Translations under genes and position numbers: made by a program
Shown here: in pieces, positions 1 to 11,717 of the stretch
Numbering within the stretch: position 1 is the first letter of the stretch
How the letters are laid out: every line of letters begins with the position of its first letter
Assembly (NCBI GenBank): GCA_002633005.1
Contig: NMRA01000646.1
Location: 126,001 to 190,000 of the forward strand
Direction: 5' to 3'
Length of the DNA: 64,000 nt
Origin: Phoronis australis
Taxonomy: Eukaryota > Phoronida > Phoronidae
The notes under the pieces: generated by a model
What the model was told of the DNA's origin: nothing
What the model saw: the letters and a program-made list of their open reading frames with translations, nothing else
Databases searched by the model: none

Positions 1-1455
1 GTTTTATTTAAAGACATTTTAATTTCAGGGCCAAACAAACACAATTAAATTGAAAATTGTTGTTCATGGTCCGGCTTCAAACTCACTCTCGTCGTTTTAG
101 GTGACGCATCTGACGAATCTAGGACGTCCTAAGAAAGGGGGAGGGGGCGGGGGCACTACAGCCTTCGAAGGACAAATATCCACGTAGCCCCTAAAATTGT
201 CATGTCCACGGGACCGTAGGGGGAAGGCCCTGTCGCCCTCTTAGTCTGCTTATACTCAAGTTGCGATAATGAGGAACGCTTCCGCCAATGTAATAACAAT
301 ATACTTCAGAGCTAATCCTTTCTGCTTGTTTAAAAAATAGTATTCTTTTTACAAATTGTGTTTGGTGACCGCTCAGACCAATTTTAAAACACTTTACCGC
401 CAGGTTCAGTTTTATCCATTTTACGAGCATCTTTTTTCTATTTTTGTCTTCAACTTGAGCAACGTAATAATTCCATGCTCAGTTTTGTGCAGCCAATTGT
501 TTTGAAAAATTTACACTTTTTTAACACACAATGAACAAAGAAAAATCTACATAGATAAGAACTTGGGTAGAAAATATGATACAGTAAGTCTTATAACAGA
601 AACAATTTTACCTATTCTGTTATCAAAATGCTAACACGTAAATACTGAAAACATAATTTTAGATCCTTCGTTTATTTGCAAAGTAATTGAACGATAAGTT
701 GGTGACGTGTTTAAACAATTTGCTTCCACAAGTTATTGACTTTCACACCTTTGTCGCGACATCAAACGTCTCAAAGTGTGAATGTCAGTCTCACTTCAAT
801 TGTCAAAAACATGATTTTCGTCTCTTAAGAGTTTTAGTTTCCTGGAATTAAATAAAAGATAACATTCCTTGCACTTTAATTATCAGTCAAAGTCATTGAC
901 TTTCGGCAGCAAATACACTTGAACAGATAACAAAAAACAATTAAGTCCTTTTTTGTTGAACTGTCCGTGATCTACAGTATATACAACTGCATATAAAACA
1001 AATTTGAATACATTATAATGGCACATATCAGGGTTCAAAGTATTGCAACCAAGACAATTCATAGAACGTAAGAAAAATCGATAGTCCCGTTTTTAGTCAC
1101 GAGATCACTCACGAAAGCCAAATGATAAAAAAATATATAAAAAGCACCTTATTCTGCAGCAATCCTCATTAATTTCTTACAAAATAGATATTAGTTTCTT
1201 ACACCTTCCATTATTTTAGCACTGCGATCTTTAGTCTCGACCCTAGGCCCATATTTGCCATGATATACCTACGGCTAACTTCTAATTAAAAATTAATTGG
1301 ACGTTTCACCCATCTCGAAAACTTGCACTTTTGCCTTTCCTTGTTTCGCGGTCAGGGAATAATTTCTCTGCTGCTGATAAAAAGTGCGCGGTTCACTTGA
1401 ATGTTTTTAAATCCGTACCTACGAGCGAAACAGCTTTCATTCGCCTATTTTGCAG
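1..1455. other. non-coding flank or intron
   Basis: No exon, RNA gene or clear repeat is recognised here. The sequence is AT-rich. The first half of the C-type lectin domain whose last exon starts at 1456 is not found in this stretch, so it probably lies beyond the left edge and this is intron. Confidence 0.6.
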
Positions 1456-1581
1456 CTTGGCGAAGCGGTCAGCCTGACAACGCCAACAACTATGAAGACT
1501 GCGTTCAGCTGGATGTCCGGGATGGAACATGGAATGACTACCCTTGTTTCAGCCGCCTGTCCTTTATTTGTGAGAAGACAG
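1456..1581 (+). CDS. C-type lectin domain, last exon
   Basis: This exon encodes the C-terminal third of a C-type lectin carbohydrate-recognition domain. It contains the QPDN motif at the primary calcium site, EDCVQL, the GTWND motif and the closing SFICEK segment. In known CTLDs QPD favours galactose-type ligands and WND supplies calcium ligands, so sugar binding is plausible. The acceptor is a tttgcag at 1450-1455 and the donor is gtacgt at 1582. Incoming and outgoing phases are both 1, and the outgoing base joins the next exon as a Gly codon before the VWA. The first two thirds of the domain are not visible and probably lie left of the window. Confidence 0.85.
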
Positions 1582-2620
1582 GTACGTTTACCGGTCACGG
1601 CGCGACTCGGTGGCATCCCTGAGTCTATGGTCAGTAAGACAATTTGGGAAATGAGTGAAGTTGACTTTGACTTTTTAAATACTGTCTTCCACTGTTTTCC
1701 GTGGACTGACACGCACCTGGACCGGCTGTCTGTACAGTAGTAATTTCTCTAGATCGTATAATTTCACGTGTACCTATTATTGTCTATACTTATTATTTTC
1801 GCGGGTCTAATGCTTGTGACCACTTAATTTTTATTTACCCTTCAGTATAGCTGGGTGTTGTCCTCCATCTTTAGCTCAAGTTTCATTTTTTTCTCCATGT
1901 TTCTGTTAACTTTATTGTCGTAGAAATAACCCAACTGGTTAATGTTAACCTCATATTCTTCAAATATTCTTAATTTATTCTTGATTCTTGAAAAACTGGC
2001 TCTAACTCAGTTCACGAAAATTCGTTATTTGCTATAAAAGAATCCAATTTTTCGTACATTTTGGAACTGACAAGTCACTTTTTAATGTCATGTATAATAC
2101 GTAGCTATACAGTTTATTGTTTAAGTTCATAGATCAATTATCATTTTGTATTTTTAGAATTAGTTACTAGCTCGGGAGTTTATTTTCATCTCATTTTTTC
2201 GCCATTAGTTTTGTATCATAGTTTATTATGATGCACTTTACACAGCCTGTGTCTGCAAACTCAGAGTTGATCATGTCGTACGTATCATACCCTGGCAGAA
2301 TTCGAGATGCGAAAGATGATTTTTTCTCATTTTTCATTAGTTAGTTTACCCCTATGATGACTCAGTCGCCCGCTAAGACGGTCGCTTCATCATTGCGTTT
2401 GCAGTTGAGATTTATCTCACCATAATGAATTTTGCCCGGCGCAGGAAAATCCCGGCGACACCACTTTTTGTAATACTTTCAATAGTGTGACCAAATATCT
2501 GTGAAAAATATTACTAGTTTTATGATAAAAGTTGCAAGCCAATCAGACAGAGCGGTGGACATGCTATGTTTCGAAATTGTGTAGTTTATCAAAGACATTG
2601 TATTTGCATAATGTTTTTAG
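1582..2620 (+). other. intron
   Basis: This intron lies between the CTLD exon and VWA-1. It starts with gtacgt and ends with ttttag. It is AT-rich and I see nothing coding or repetitive in it. Confidence 0.6.
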
Positions 2621-3187
2621 GATGTACCTCCCAACCTGCTGACGTTGTCTTTGTGTTGGACTCGTCCGGAAGTGTCGGCCCCGTTAACTTTCGAAAACAG
2701 CTTGAGTTCGTGAAGAGCATGGTCGAGCAATTCGAAATTGGCATAGACAAAACGAGGATCGGTGTTATTACGTTTCGTAACTGGCCTAACGCTGAATTCC
2801 ATCTGAACAAGTACTGGACCCGCACCGAGATCACCAAAGCCATCGACAGCATCTCGTACAGAGATGGCGCCACAAACACAGGCGCCGCTCTGCATTACAT
2901 GCGAGAACAGAGCTTTGCTGTACTGAACGGTGCTCGCAAAAACGTCGTCAAAATCGGTATCGTTTTGACTGACGGCCGGTCAACAATCCCCTACGAGACT
3001 GAGAAACACGCCCGGCTCGCCCAAAATGCGGGAATCAACATGTTCGCCATCGGAATCGGCAGCGAAATCAACCGCCGAGAACTTCAGTTCATTGCGTCTG
3101 GCGACGGCGACCAAAATGTCTTTGAAGTCGACGGGTTTGACGCATTACAAGGCATCAAGTCAATTTTGGCGTCTAAAGCTTGTAATG
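2621..3187 (+). CDS. von Willebrand A domain 1 (single exon)
   Basis: The whole VWA domain sits in one phase 1-1 exon of 567 bases. The metal-ion-dependent adhesion site (MIDAS) looks intact: DSSGS in the first strand (DVVFVLDSSGSVG), the Thr of GATNTGAAL, and the Asp of LTDGRS. The C-terminal half has FAIGIGSEINRRELQFIA and a closing Cys. VWA domains of this matrilin/collagen type bind matrix ligands through a divalent cation. The acceptor is tttttag at 2620 and the donor gtatgc at 3188. Unlike VWA-3 and VWA-4, this domain has no internal intron. Confidence 0.93.
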
Positions 3188-4190
3188 GTATGCTTTCCTC
3201 GATTAGATTTGATTAAATTTTTATAAGTAACGTATACTGCAATCTTATCCATCCACACGTTTTGAAAAATAAGTCATTGAACACGTGGTGACTGCCAAAC
3301 GTCTGAGTGAATGTGACAAGTCACCATCGTCTCTGCTGGCCAGCTAGCAGAGACGATGGTCATTGTTTAGACTGAATGTAGTCACTTACTCTGTATTAAG
3401 TTTCTCGGACTTAGGCCCTAGGGCTGAATTTATGGAAAGCTTACTTATTAAATTCTGGCAACCATGTTGTTAATATTGTAGTTATTTCAAAGCAACCGAA
3501 AGTCATTAAGTCTGAAAATGCATTTTCAAAATATTGAGGTTGGACGATATGATGAACTATTACATGCAATGCAGGAAGTTGATCATATGCCTCTTATATA
3601 TTGAAATTTGATTATTCGTGGTTCTTGCATGGGTGGCAAAACAGTTGATCACTAATTTTGAAAGTTAATGGTGTACACTATTGGGGTATAAAAATAATCC
3701 TATGCGATGAATATTTAATTGTTATTCAAAAATATTATATAACATTGAATGGTAATTTGATCAATGATATTAATGGTGTCAGGGACGTTGATGACAAGTG
3801 ACTTCAGATGGTGCTAATCACCTCTAGAATGATTAGTTGTTTCATCTTATGCACGGCACCCATTTGGCAAGTGGGCCAGCTAAGAGAACTCATTAAAGTA
3901 GACAACGACACAAAAGTCCACTAAACAGGCAGGAACTATCAAAAGTCGATGAATACGCAATTTAAAGCTCTGAACATACCCCGTGAATCTTAGTAAAAGG
4001 TCCACATTATCAAAAATTCGGGTCCTCCCGTTTTTTAAGCTGGGTGTGCATGCTTTTATCCCTGATGCTAATTATCTAAAAACTATCGCCCCCAATTTTA
4101 TTTGTTCTTCAGGTCAAAACTTATTCCAAAGTACAATGTACTTTTTGTATTCACGTTGATGTTCTTATAAAAAGTGTAATCATTCTCTAG
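3188..4190 (+). other. intron with a perfect 15-bp hairpin
   Basis: This intron between VWA-1 and the Pro/Thr linker holds no exon. It contains the inverted repeat at 3323-3360, which is listed separately. Confidence 0.6.
3323..3360. repeat. perfect inverted repeat (hairpin)
   Basis: Two perfect 15-base arms (3323-3337 and 3346-3360) flank an 8-base loop that is itself nearly palindromic. The sequence just after it, gatggtcattg, recurs at about 53130 inside the foldback region, so this is probably a short member of the same dispersed family. Confidence 0.8.
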
Positions 4191-4412
4191 CTCCAGTGAA
4201 ACCACCAACGGCGGCACCCCCACCACAGCCAACGAGACGAACAACAAGAACAACACGAGCTACAACTAAGCAGGCACCAACTCTTGTTCCAAAACCTACT
4301 ACACCAGCACCGTGGGTCACCAAAAAACCCTTCAAGGTTGTCCCTATATCTGACAAGTCGGACAACAGAGGGAAGAAGTTCATTTTTGGTTTTGCGGAAA
4401 ACTTTGCTGGCG
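4191..4412 (+). CDS. Pro/Thr-rich linker into IgGFc-binding-like domain
   Basis: This is a phase 1-1 exon of 222 bases. Its first half is a Pro/Thr/Arg-rich mucin-like linker (PPTAAPPPQPTRRTTRTTRA). Its end (KKFIFGFAENFAGG) looks like the first strand of an IgGFc-binding N-terminal domain, which continues in the next exons. The acceptor is ctctag at 4190 and the donor gtatgt at 4413. The linker is probably O-glycosylated; that is inference from composition. Confidence 0.82.
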
Positions 4413-4847
4413 GTATGTTCTCATTGGTACCATTTTTCTAATGTTTAAGACATTGCATTTGTTATCTTTTCAATTTGGCTCATTCTTCATGTAAAAGATC
4501 TGTTCTCTAGACCATGTGTATATCAAAATTATCTTTTTACAATTCGTTGTGGTTTGTTTTTTGCAATAATTTCATTAAAAAAAACTTGATTGCTTTTACA
4601 TGATTAATCGTTGAATTTTACCTCATTAATATAAATACGCTTTGGTTTATGTGTCAAAACTTTCAACTGATGAACACATTTTTCTGAATTCCTTTTTTTG
4701 ACTGAAATGTTTATGTCATTTCCAGTAGTGTTAAAGTAATTTTGATTGCAGTGCTAACACGTTGAGAGAAAATATAGAAGGCTCTTTATGACTTGCTTGT
4801 TCTGTGATACGAGATTAATAGATTTTTATTTGTGGTTCCTACTTCAG

Positions 4848-5006
4848 GTGACGGTAGTGAGGTGATGGTTGTAAATCTGGAGAAGACTCCTGTACGGGTT
4901 ACTGTCTACTCTCCGAAGTACAAGTCACCTCAGCTGTTGGAGTCTTTCACACTTGAAGCCGGTGCCTGGCAAACAGTGGATGTTCACTCCAAACTCAGAC
5001 AATATG
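4848..5006 (+). CDS. IgGFc-binding N-terminal-like domain, exon 1
   Basis: This exon encodes DGSEVMVVNLEKTPVRVTVY and on to VDVHSKLRQYG. It is the first beta-rich part of a domain resembling the N-terminal domain of IgGFc-binding protein (FCGBP), a mucus-associated protein. The phase is 1-1, with acceptor ttcag at 4847. The chosen donor is gtgggt at 5007, which leaves a phase-1 base that joins the exon at 6006 and gives a Gly before TGLEHK. Vertebrate FCGBP pairs this domain with VWD repeats; here it is paired with VWA domains. Confidence 0.85.
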
Positions 5007-6005
5007 GTGGGTGTGGGTCATAATGCCTAACACAATAATTCCAATGCAATGTATACTGATAGAAAGAAGTTTCTGTATGCAACTCTATTCAGTGTCTCCA
5101 ACATCAAACTGATGATGGAACGCATGAGTGTCGTGCTTTTCTTTCTGCTTCCAATTGAAAATTTTGCTTGTCAATATTTTTGCACAGTGTAATAAGCTTT
5201 GTTCTGAGCATCAACTCTGTGAGCTATATATATCGCTGGTGGCATCAGAACACAACGTAGAAATCCCAGCCCTTTCTACATGATGAGTCGCGCATTTTCA
5301 GGCGATCCAATAGTAGATTGAAGGTAAGGATTAGATCTATCGTGACGGACGTCATTACAACTCATCCATTCCTGAACCGGTCATTGAGAGACTGATGTAG
5401 TGTTATGACACATGAGTGATTTCAGACAATACTGTCTTCCTGTCACTGTGGCACTTGAACACAAATTTTAGTTGACTTTTGTCCAATGAGTAAATGACAG
5501 TGTAGCTGTTTATGTTTGTTCTTTTGCATCGTTTTCAGTCAGCCGTGACTCAGTATTTGTGGAAGTAAAATCAGTTTCAGTGAAAACTGTCCTAAGAAAA
5601 ACATTGAAACACTTGCAAAATTCCTCAAGCAGGGCGGTAGACTTGCTTAGTGTGAGCAGTGATATTAAAGGACAGTTTGTGTTGCAATGGGCCTGTAGAA
5701 GGCCTAACTAACCTGTCAACCTTTCTGTTTTGCAAACTTTATTTCACATAATTCTACCACCACTATCCTGAAGTTATTAATTAAAGATCTGTAGAGTAAG
5801 AGAATATCATTAGCTAGTGGACTTATCAAACATTCCTTATACTGTCTACATACTTGAATCAAATTTGTTTTCTATTGTGACTCATCTTTAATATTGGTGA
5901 AGATCGGAGGCATTGTGCTTGGTAAGAATTTACTTTGCTCTTTATGTGAATGCTTCAATTAATAATTTTAAGTTTTATTTTTCCTTACCTTTGGATTCCC
6001 CATAG
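5007..6005 (+). other. intron
   Basis: This is the intron inside the IgGFc-binding-like domain. An AG followed by a short open stretch near 5540 was considered as an exon and rejected. Nothing else is seen. Confidence 0.6.
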
Positions 6006-6325
6006 GGACGGGTCTCGAACACAAAGCCGTTGTTGTTGAGTCAAGTGGTGAGGTTGCTGTGTTTGGTGCAAACAAAGAGCACAACTCTGGCGACGGTTTC
6101 ATGGCTATACCCATTGACATGCTTGGTAGTGAGTACCGCGTGGCCACGTGGACGCCATCTAGTGTTGACATGTCGCAGATTACGATCGCTGGTGCATACG
6201 ACAACACTAGAGTACGTGTAACTCTGCGTGGCCTGAAGCCAGGAGAGTATGTCGAGTATGGTGGAAAGCGATATTTCAACAATCAGGTCATCACGTTCAA
6301 GTTTGACGAATATGATAGTTTCCAG
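6006..6325 (+). CDS. IgGFc-binding N-terminal-like domain, exon 2
   Basis: The product runs TGLEHKAVVVESSGEVAVFG, then ANKEHNSGDGFMAIPIDMLG, and continues to FKFDEYDSFQ. The pattern of a 'visible to ligand' strand, V.G.NK and GF.A.P.D.LG..Y is typical of the IgGFc-binding family. The acceptor is ccatag at 6005 (phase 1 in). The donor is gtgaga at 6326 after a complete Gln codon (phase 0 out). The next exon begins in phase 0 with Ile-Gln, so the join is in frame. Confidence 0.9.
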
Positions 6326-7262
6326 GTGAGAGTGAGAGTTTGTGGTCCATACATCCATTCAACAACGGCAAACGCTTCACATGTAATAAGAGTATAGAGT
6401 GAGATTTGTCGCACTTGGCTATCATGCAAATCTGATCTTGTGCACTTTACTTGTTGTGAGAAAAAGGAGTTTTTCAGTACCTGATAAACCATTTTTCACA
6501 ATTACATTTTCTCCGCAAATGTTAGGATGAATATCAAGCAATGGGCTTGCTAGTTGTGGTCCAAGAAAACTGACTTAGCTTAGACAAATCTTAAATTTCA
6601 ACCAATTTTAAGATAAAACTTATTTTTCTCGAGTCGTTTCAAGAAATAGGTTCTAAGTTTAATTTGATGTTTTGACTTCTGTTCTGTCTTAATATTTTAC
6701 CAACTTACCGCATGTCGAAGTTTCACAAAGTATGGAAGTTAAGACAAAGCTTAGACTTAAGTAAAAAATGAACTTAGGTCAGTGTATTGGAACAGGTCTT
6801 CAAGCATGATCTGTCTGAAAATGTAGGTGGGAGGTTTTATTGATGTCTTCCAACTGACTTACTGTCATCTGATTTGTCAATAAGTTAATATGTGGTACAG
6901 AAACTATTAAAAAGTAAACATGTGTAAGTATGGAGATAGATTATTAATACAGTATACTGATGAAAGCTAATCTGCGTGGTAGGCTCATAGTAAAGCAAGT
7001 TAAAACTGTAATCATGAATAAAATGAAAATCTTATATGAAACATTTTGACCGGCAATCCGCCATCTTGACCACTCTCTAGGTTGTGTTGTCGTCGTCTGG
7101 ATGAGTCTAAGTTTGTTTTTATGAGGTGGTTGTAAATGCGGGCAGTTGGTATCGTTCACCATCTCTGTCCAGGCTCGATTCATACCAGGCTATCTGTATG
7201 TTAATTGTTCAAGAAAAATGAGCTCATGATATAATTAAAATATTTTGCTTGTCATTTTTTAG
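6326..7262 (+). other. intron
   Basis: This is the phase 0 intron between exons 2 and 3 of the IgGFc-binding-like domain. No feature is recognised in it. Confidence 0.6.
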
Positions 7263-7994
7263 ATTCAAAGCACTGGGGATCTTACCGGGACTTACATCAC
7301 CGCTGACAAACCTGTTGCTGTACTGAGTGCTAACAAGTATGCAAAGGTTGGACCGGGCTCTGCAAATGACCGAGATCACATCGTGGAAATGATCCCTCCT
7401 TTGTCTAAGTGGGGCAGTACATTTGTCACGCACCCGACCTTTGTGAAAAACACCTACAAGATCGTGGCCAGCAAGGACAACACTGAAATTGAGTTCAACC
7501 ATGGTCTTGGCAGAGTGAAACTTGCGAAGGCGGGCGACTTCCACGAGATAGAAATTCCGTCCAATAAAGCAGTCATGATTCAGTCAACAGAACCCACCAT
7601 GGTCACTCAGTTTGTGAAAAGTCCTGAGACCCCGCTGGAGAAGCAGATTCCGTCTATGACTGTCCTGACCCCTGTCAGACAGTTCAACAACCACTACACG
7701 TTCGCTGTTCCTAAAGGAATCGCTGGCCCTTACACCAATTACCTCAGTATTGTCATCCGTAAGTCTGATCGCGACCGCTTGGTCTTGGATGGGAAACCAA
7801 TCTCTTCTGTGCCTATCAAATGGACTGAGGTTCCAGGCTCACAGTTCATGACGGCAAGCCTCCCCATCACATATGGGTCACACGTCCTATACCACGAGAA
7901 TCCAACGGTTAATTTCGGGGCCTATGTTTCTGGCATAGCCGGCAGAGAGTCCTATGGATACCCTGTTGGGTCAAGGCTTTCTGATCTGAGTGGA
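7263..7994 (+). CDS. IgGFc-binding N-terminal-like domain, exon 3
   Basis: This is the largest exon of the window, with 244 codons, phase 0 in and phase 0 out. It encodes the rest of the IgGFc-binding-like domain: STGDLTGTYITADKPVAVLS, the ANK.A motif, MIPPLSKWGSTFVT, a central MTVLTPVRQFNNHYTF, and the closing YGSHVLYHENPTVNFGAYVS followed by GYPVGSRLSDLSG. The donor is a perfect gtaagt at 7995. In characterised relatives this domain is extracellular; its ligand in this protein is unknown. The assignment rests on the motif pattern read by eye, not on a profile search. Confidence 0.92.
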
Positions 7995-8902
7995 GTAAGT
8001 AATGTATGACTTAGATGTTTTCTCTTTTGACTCAAATTCAAGTTTAGTATACTTGAGTTCATGCTGGGAAACGATGTGAGACAAAGGTCACAAGTCAGCT
8101 ATGGAATTTTTTATTATTACTCTTTCTTTTTTATGTGCAGAATGGATAAGTTGCACTGGGCAATTGTTTTCTGCTCGCTGGTTCCCTGGGTGCCGCTAGG
8201 TCGGGTAGCCAGCACACAGGTATAACTTAATTTTCCTCGGGAAATTTTTATATGCCGGAGTTTCTGATTGGCTGGTCGAATTCTCAACAGGCAGCGCTTT
8301 ACTCAAACAAACTGGCATGACTGATGGAGGAAGTGTAAATGTGGTCTGTTGTAAAGGCAAATCTGTGCTTAAAATTTATTTTTCAAGAAATGTGGATCCC
8401 AGAAAATTTTGGTTGCACCTTTTCGGAGTGCATCTTTCTACTGTCACGGGCTTTTGTTTACGTTACTGTCCTGTATTCATACAGTAGGAATAACACACTA
8501 GTTAGACCGGCCAGAGTATGGCGTGTTTATTGCACATGTGTGTGCTTCAAGCACGCAGCCATTAAACATTACTGCAGAAACAAAATAGTTGCTGCCACAC
8601 CACTTTTTTCTCACTTTGTTGTAAAGCTAACCAATGACTACCGAAGTTACATCAACCAATGATAAAGCGCGTGCTACTGCCTGCTACCTGCGTGCTGACT
8701 CGGCACGCAGAGAATCAACGAGTTGTTTTCTGTTGCAAAATTGCTAACTGTCTGACTGCACATCTTGTGCCTAGCATCAGGCGCACTCCTCAACAAACTG
8801 GTTCTCAGAATGTGGGCATGTTGTATCCAGTATTGCCTCTATGTCTGTGTGTACTTGGAAGATCTGGTTCATTTCAAAATGATTCAATACTCTGTTGCAC
8901 AG
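7995..8902 (+). other. intron
   Basis: This is the phase 0 intron before the DGIDNDCDG motif. Two open frames of about 100 codons run through 8339-8931 but show no domain and no codon pattern, so I treat them as chance. Confidence 0.55.
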
Positions 8903-8990
8903 GTTTGCAGGAAGACAAAGGTCGTTGTTAATGACGGGATTGATAATGACTGTGATGGCAGGGTGGATGAAGAATTGGTCAACAATATAG
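8903..8990 (+). CDS. DGIDNDCDG metal-binding-type motif, exon 1
   Basis: This short exon encodes DGIDNDCDGRVDEE after VCRKTKVVVN. The DG(I/L)DNDCDG..DEE string matches the putative metal-binding motif known from MopE-like and many invertebrate VWA proteins; its spaced Asp residues resemble an EF-hand-type calcium loop. The acceptor is gttgcacag at 8902 (phase 0). The donor is gtaaag at 8991, leaving one base (phase 1). Confidence 0.85.
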
Positions 8991-9988
8991 GTAAAGAACA
9001 AACAATGAATTGACTTGTCCAGTATTCAATACTTCCCCACTGAGCAGTGTGCAAAAATGATTATTTTACATTGTTGTTTAGTTCACAATGCCGCATTTTG
9101 GCATTAATTTTACAACGCAAACTTGAAAGCGCACGTTTTCTAAACATGCAGAACTATTTGTAATAGTAACTTTAATAATTACTTCATTTATTTGAACAAG
9201 AAGCCACTGGCTCACAGTTCACAATAGTATATACAAACTTTATACATGTGTACATAGCTATTAATGATTTAAAATTTTGTTTCTGATCATCATTCCCCTT
9301 TGTATACTCATTGAAATGTTTTTGAAAGTGTTTGCTGTTCGGGAGTTAGAAAGAGGCCTGATATCGTGGCAGGCGTGGTATAAATCTATTTCTCAAATCT
9401 ACCACTACAGGACAACATGAAATGCTCGTCTGTCTCTAACTTTCCTGTAGTACAAATGTTACAAGTTGTTTCACTTCGGGCAATACCATTTCTCCTGCCA
9501 TTTTCAGTTTTTAATGTACGAGTTCAACATCTAATGTTCGCTTTCTAATGTAAAACATCTGCTACTGGGTCATCTTCCCACACTTGGCAAGTCAGACATA
9601 ACCATTTGTAGTTTGGACGCAACACTTCCTTTTCAAGCATAATGGCGAATTTGTGCAAGTATTGAATACACAGGTGATCATGTATTGGTCAACGATATGG
9701 CAATCAATTAATGAATATACTCATCTAGGTGTACGTGGTCAAGAATTTAAGTTATTAATTGAAAATATACTCACAAACACGTAGGAGTTGCTGCGTAAAG
9801 AAAAGTATTTTATATCTACCTTCGACGTGGTGAGAATCCATTCTTGGCACAGTTACCATGGGTAGCAACAAATCCATATAAAACATGTTTTGATTAACAT
9901 AATTATATTCATAATTGTCTTCATGTCCATTAACTTCTCTTGTAAACTGGGATTGGTCAATGTGGCAACTGTGGTTTTCCCATTGTAG
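8991..9988 (+). other. intron
   Basis: This intron splits the metal-binding motif repeats. No feature is recognised in it. Confidence 0.6.
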
Positions 9989-10039
9989 ATGATGATGGCG
10001 ACGGCTTGGTTGACGAGGACACTGCAAAGGGCATATCAA
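9989..10039 (+). CDS. second Asp-rich metal-binding-type motif exon
   Basis: This 51-base exon encodes DDDGDGLVDEDTAKGIS and repeats the Asp-rich pattern of the previous exon, with DGDG and VDED. The acceptor is ttgtag at 9988, and the outgoing donor gtaagt starts at 10040 (phase 1-1). Its small size means it is easily missed by gene finders. The coupling of the two Asp-rich exons to VWA domains supports a calcium-dependent surface role. Confidence 0.82.
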
Positions 10040-10532
10040 GTAAGTTTAAATTGAGTTATGGAATCTGTGTTAACAATAATACCTCAAGTTACGTGGGACA
10101 AATTTGAGATTGAAAGTTTGACATACTGGCTAGTATTCCCTTGATTTTACTTGTGTGTTTTAGTTAGTAAACTCCTACAGCTGAACTTTTGTGTCGTTTG
10201 GCACAATTAAGGTAAATGAGATGCTGAGTGGACGGGTGTGTAACTTTGATGGAGGTTTTGTAGTGATAAATCTAAAACGAAAATTATTGGTTCTATTTTT
10301 TTAGTACTTGCTTGTGTTTTGTATTGATGCTACAAGATTCGTTGTTGTGTTGTAATTAATAACTTCCCGACTTTTCACGGACCTCGAGAAATTGAAATGG
10401 ACCCAAAAAATTTTGAAAATTTGGTCTATTGGAACGAAATTTTAGGAAGCGAGGGGTAGACACAGGTAAGTATCTGTAACTTTTTGTTGTAAATAACTCA
10501 CTGTCTAATTACGTATTTTGTTTTAATTTTAG

Positions 10533-10559
10533 CCTCTGGTCCACCCATCCCAAGTCCAG
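10533..10559 (+). CDS. 27-base linker micro-exon
   Basis: This phase 1-1 micro-exon encodes SGPPIPSP between the Asp-rich motif and VWA-2. The acceptor is atttttag at 10532 and the donor gtaatt at 10560. It has no domain and serves as a Pro-rich spacer. It is supported only by splice sites, phase and composition. Confidence 0.65.
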
Positions 10560-10803
10560 GTAATTTGTTCGTTGATATTTTGTTTGAAAACATAGTGTAC
10601 TTTTAAAATTATGTACTTTACTATGGTTTTTCGTAACCCTCATGGTCTAAAAGGTTAATAAAATTGCAATAGTTTACATTTAATTTGGAAACTCAAGGAA
10701 TCATCTCCTCTCTGAAAAATTTAGGACACGGTTACAGTTGTGTTGTTGTACATTTTTCTTTCCCATAATTCACTGTTACACGAGTTTTAAATTTCTCTCC
10801 CAG

Positions 10804-11397
10804 GTTGTGATATGGAAGCTGAGATCATGTTCCTTGTCGATTCAACCGTTGGTGAAGACAACTTCAAAACGCAAATGTCCTTTGTCAGTGAGGTCGTACG
10901 TGGTTACCGTGTGGCGAGTAACAAAGTACGCGTTGGCGTCATCCGCTACTCGCGAGTGCCAGATGTTCTACTCAACATTGACGACTTGACGGGAAAATCC
11001 AGCGTTCTCAAAGCCATCTCTAATGTCCAATACAACAACAAAGGTGGCACTAATACTGCATATGCACTGCGCGTAGCTCGTGAACAGTTCTTGGCTAAAG
11101 CGCGTCCTGGGGTAAAAAAAATCGCAGTTGTCCTCACAGACGGCCAATCAATGAACACAGATGCTACAAAGATTGAAGCAGAACTGGCTAAAAAAGCGGG
11201 AATGTCCGTTTTCGCTGTTGGCGTTGGAGACAGAGTTAACAGAGAAGAGCTGAAATCGATAGCGTCAGATCCTGACAGTGAACACGTGTTCTCGGCAACC
11301 AATTTCAACGCCTTGCAAGGAATTGAAGACCAGCTAACTAAAGCTACCTGTGACGCCAAACTTCCCACCATCAGCCCTCCTCTGCCAAAAGTATCAA
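10804..11397 (+). CDS. von Willebrand A domain 2 (single exon, altered MIDAS)
   Basis: This is a complete VWA domain in one phase 1-1 exon. It shows EAEIMFLVDSTVGEDNF, GVIRYS, GGTNTAYALRVAREQF, KKIAVVLTDGQS and FAVGVGDRVNREELKSIASD. The first metal-binding strand reads DSTVG where an intact site reads DxSxS. Two of the three MIDAS residues of that loop are therefore changed, although the later Thr and Asp are kept. Metal-dependent ligand binding may be weakened. The C-terminal tail (LPTISPPLPKVSSE) is a short Pro-rich linker. The acceptor is ctcccag at 10803 and the donor gtgaga at 11398. Confidence 0.92.
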
Positions 11398-11717
11398 GTG
11401 AGAATCTGACAATAAAACTTGGTATTGAACTGCTGTTTAATGGATGTGTTAATTGTAATTAAAATAGAAATTTCCTGACTCTTAAACTGTTATTTAAACG
11501 ATGTGCAAGAACAGAGCAAAATGGGCAACAGGTACAGAACTGAGGCTTTTTTTGAGAAATTTGAGAATTTAAAACCCTGGTCTGATGCTATATTCTTACG
11601 TAATCTTGTTCTTTTCATTCTTCTACATGTTCTGTTACAGTGAGTCCTTGATGACCTTTCAACTTGCAGGAAGAATGACCTTTTATCCATGTGACCTCTC
11701 ACCTCTGTTTGTTTCAG

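Noticed and set aside
5540-5700. Possible exon behind gttttcag inside the IgGFc-binding-like domain
   Set aside because: No clear donor and no family similarity; the exons at 4848 and 6006 join directly in frame and give the expected family sequence.
8339-8931. Two open frames of about 100 codons in the intron before the DGIDNDCDG exon
   Set aside because: No domain, no codon bias and no conserved motif; the second overlaps the true exon in another frame.
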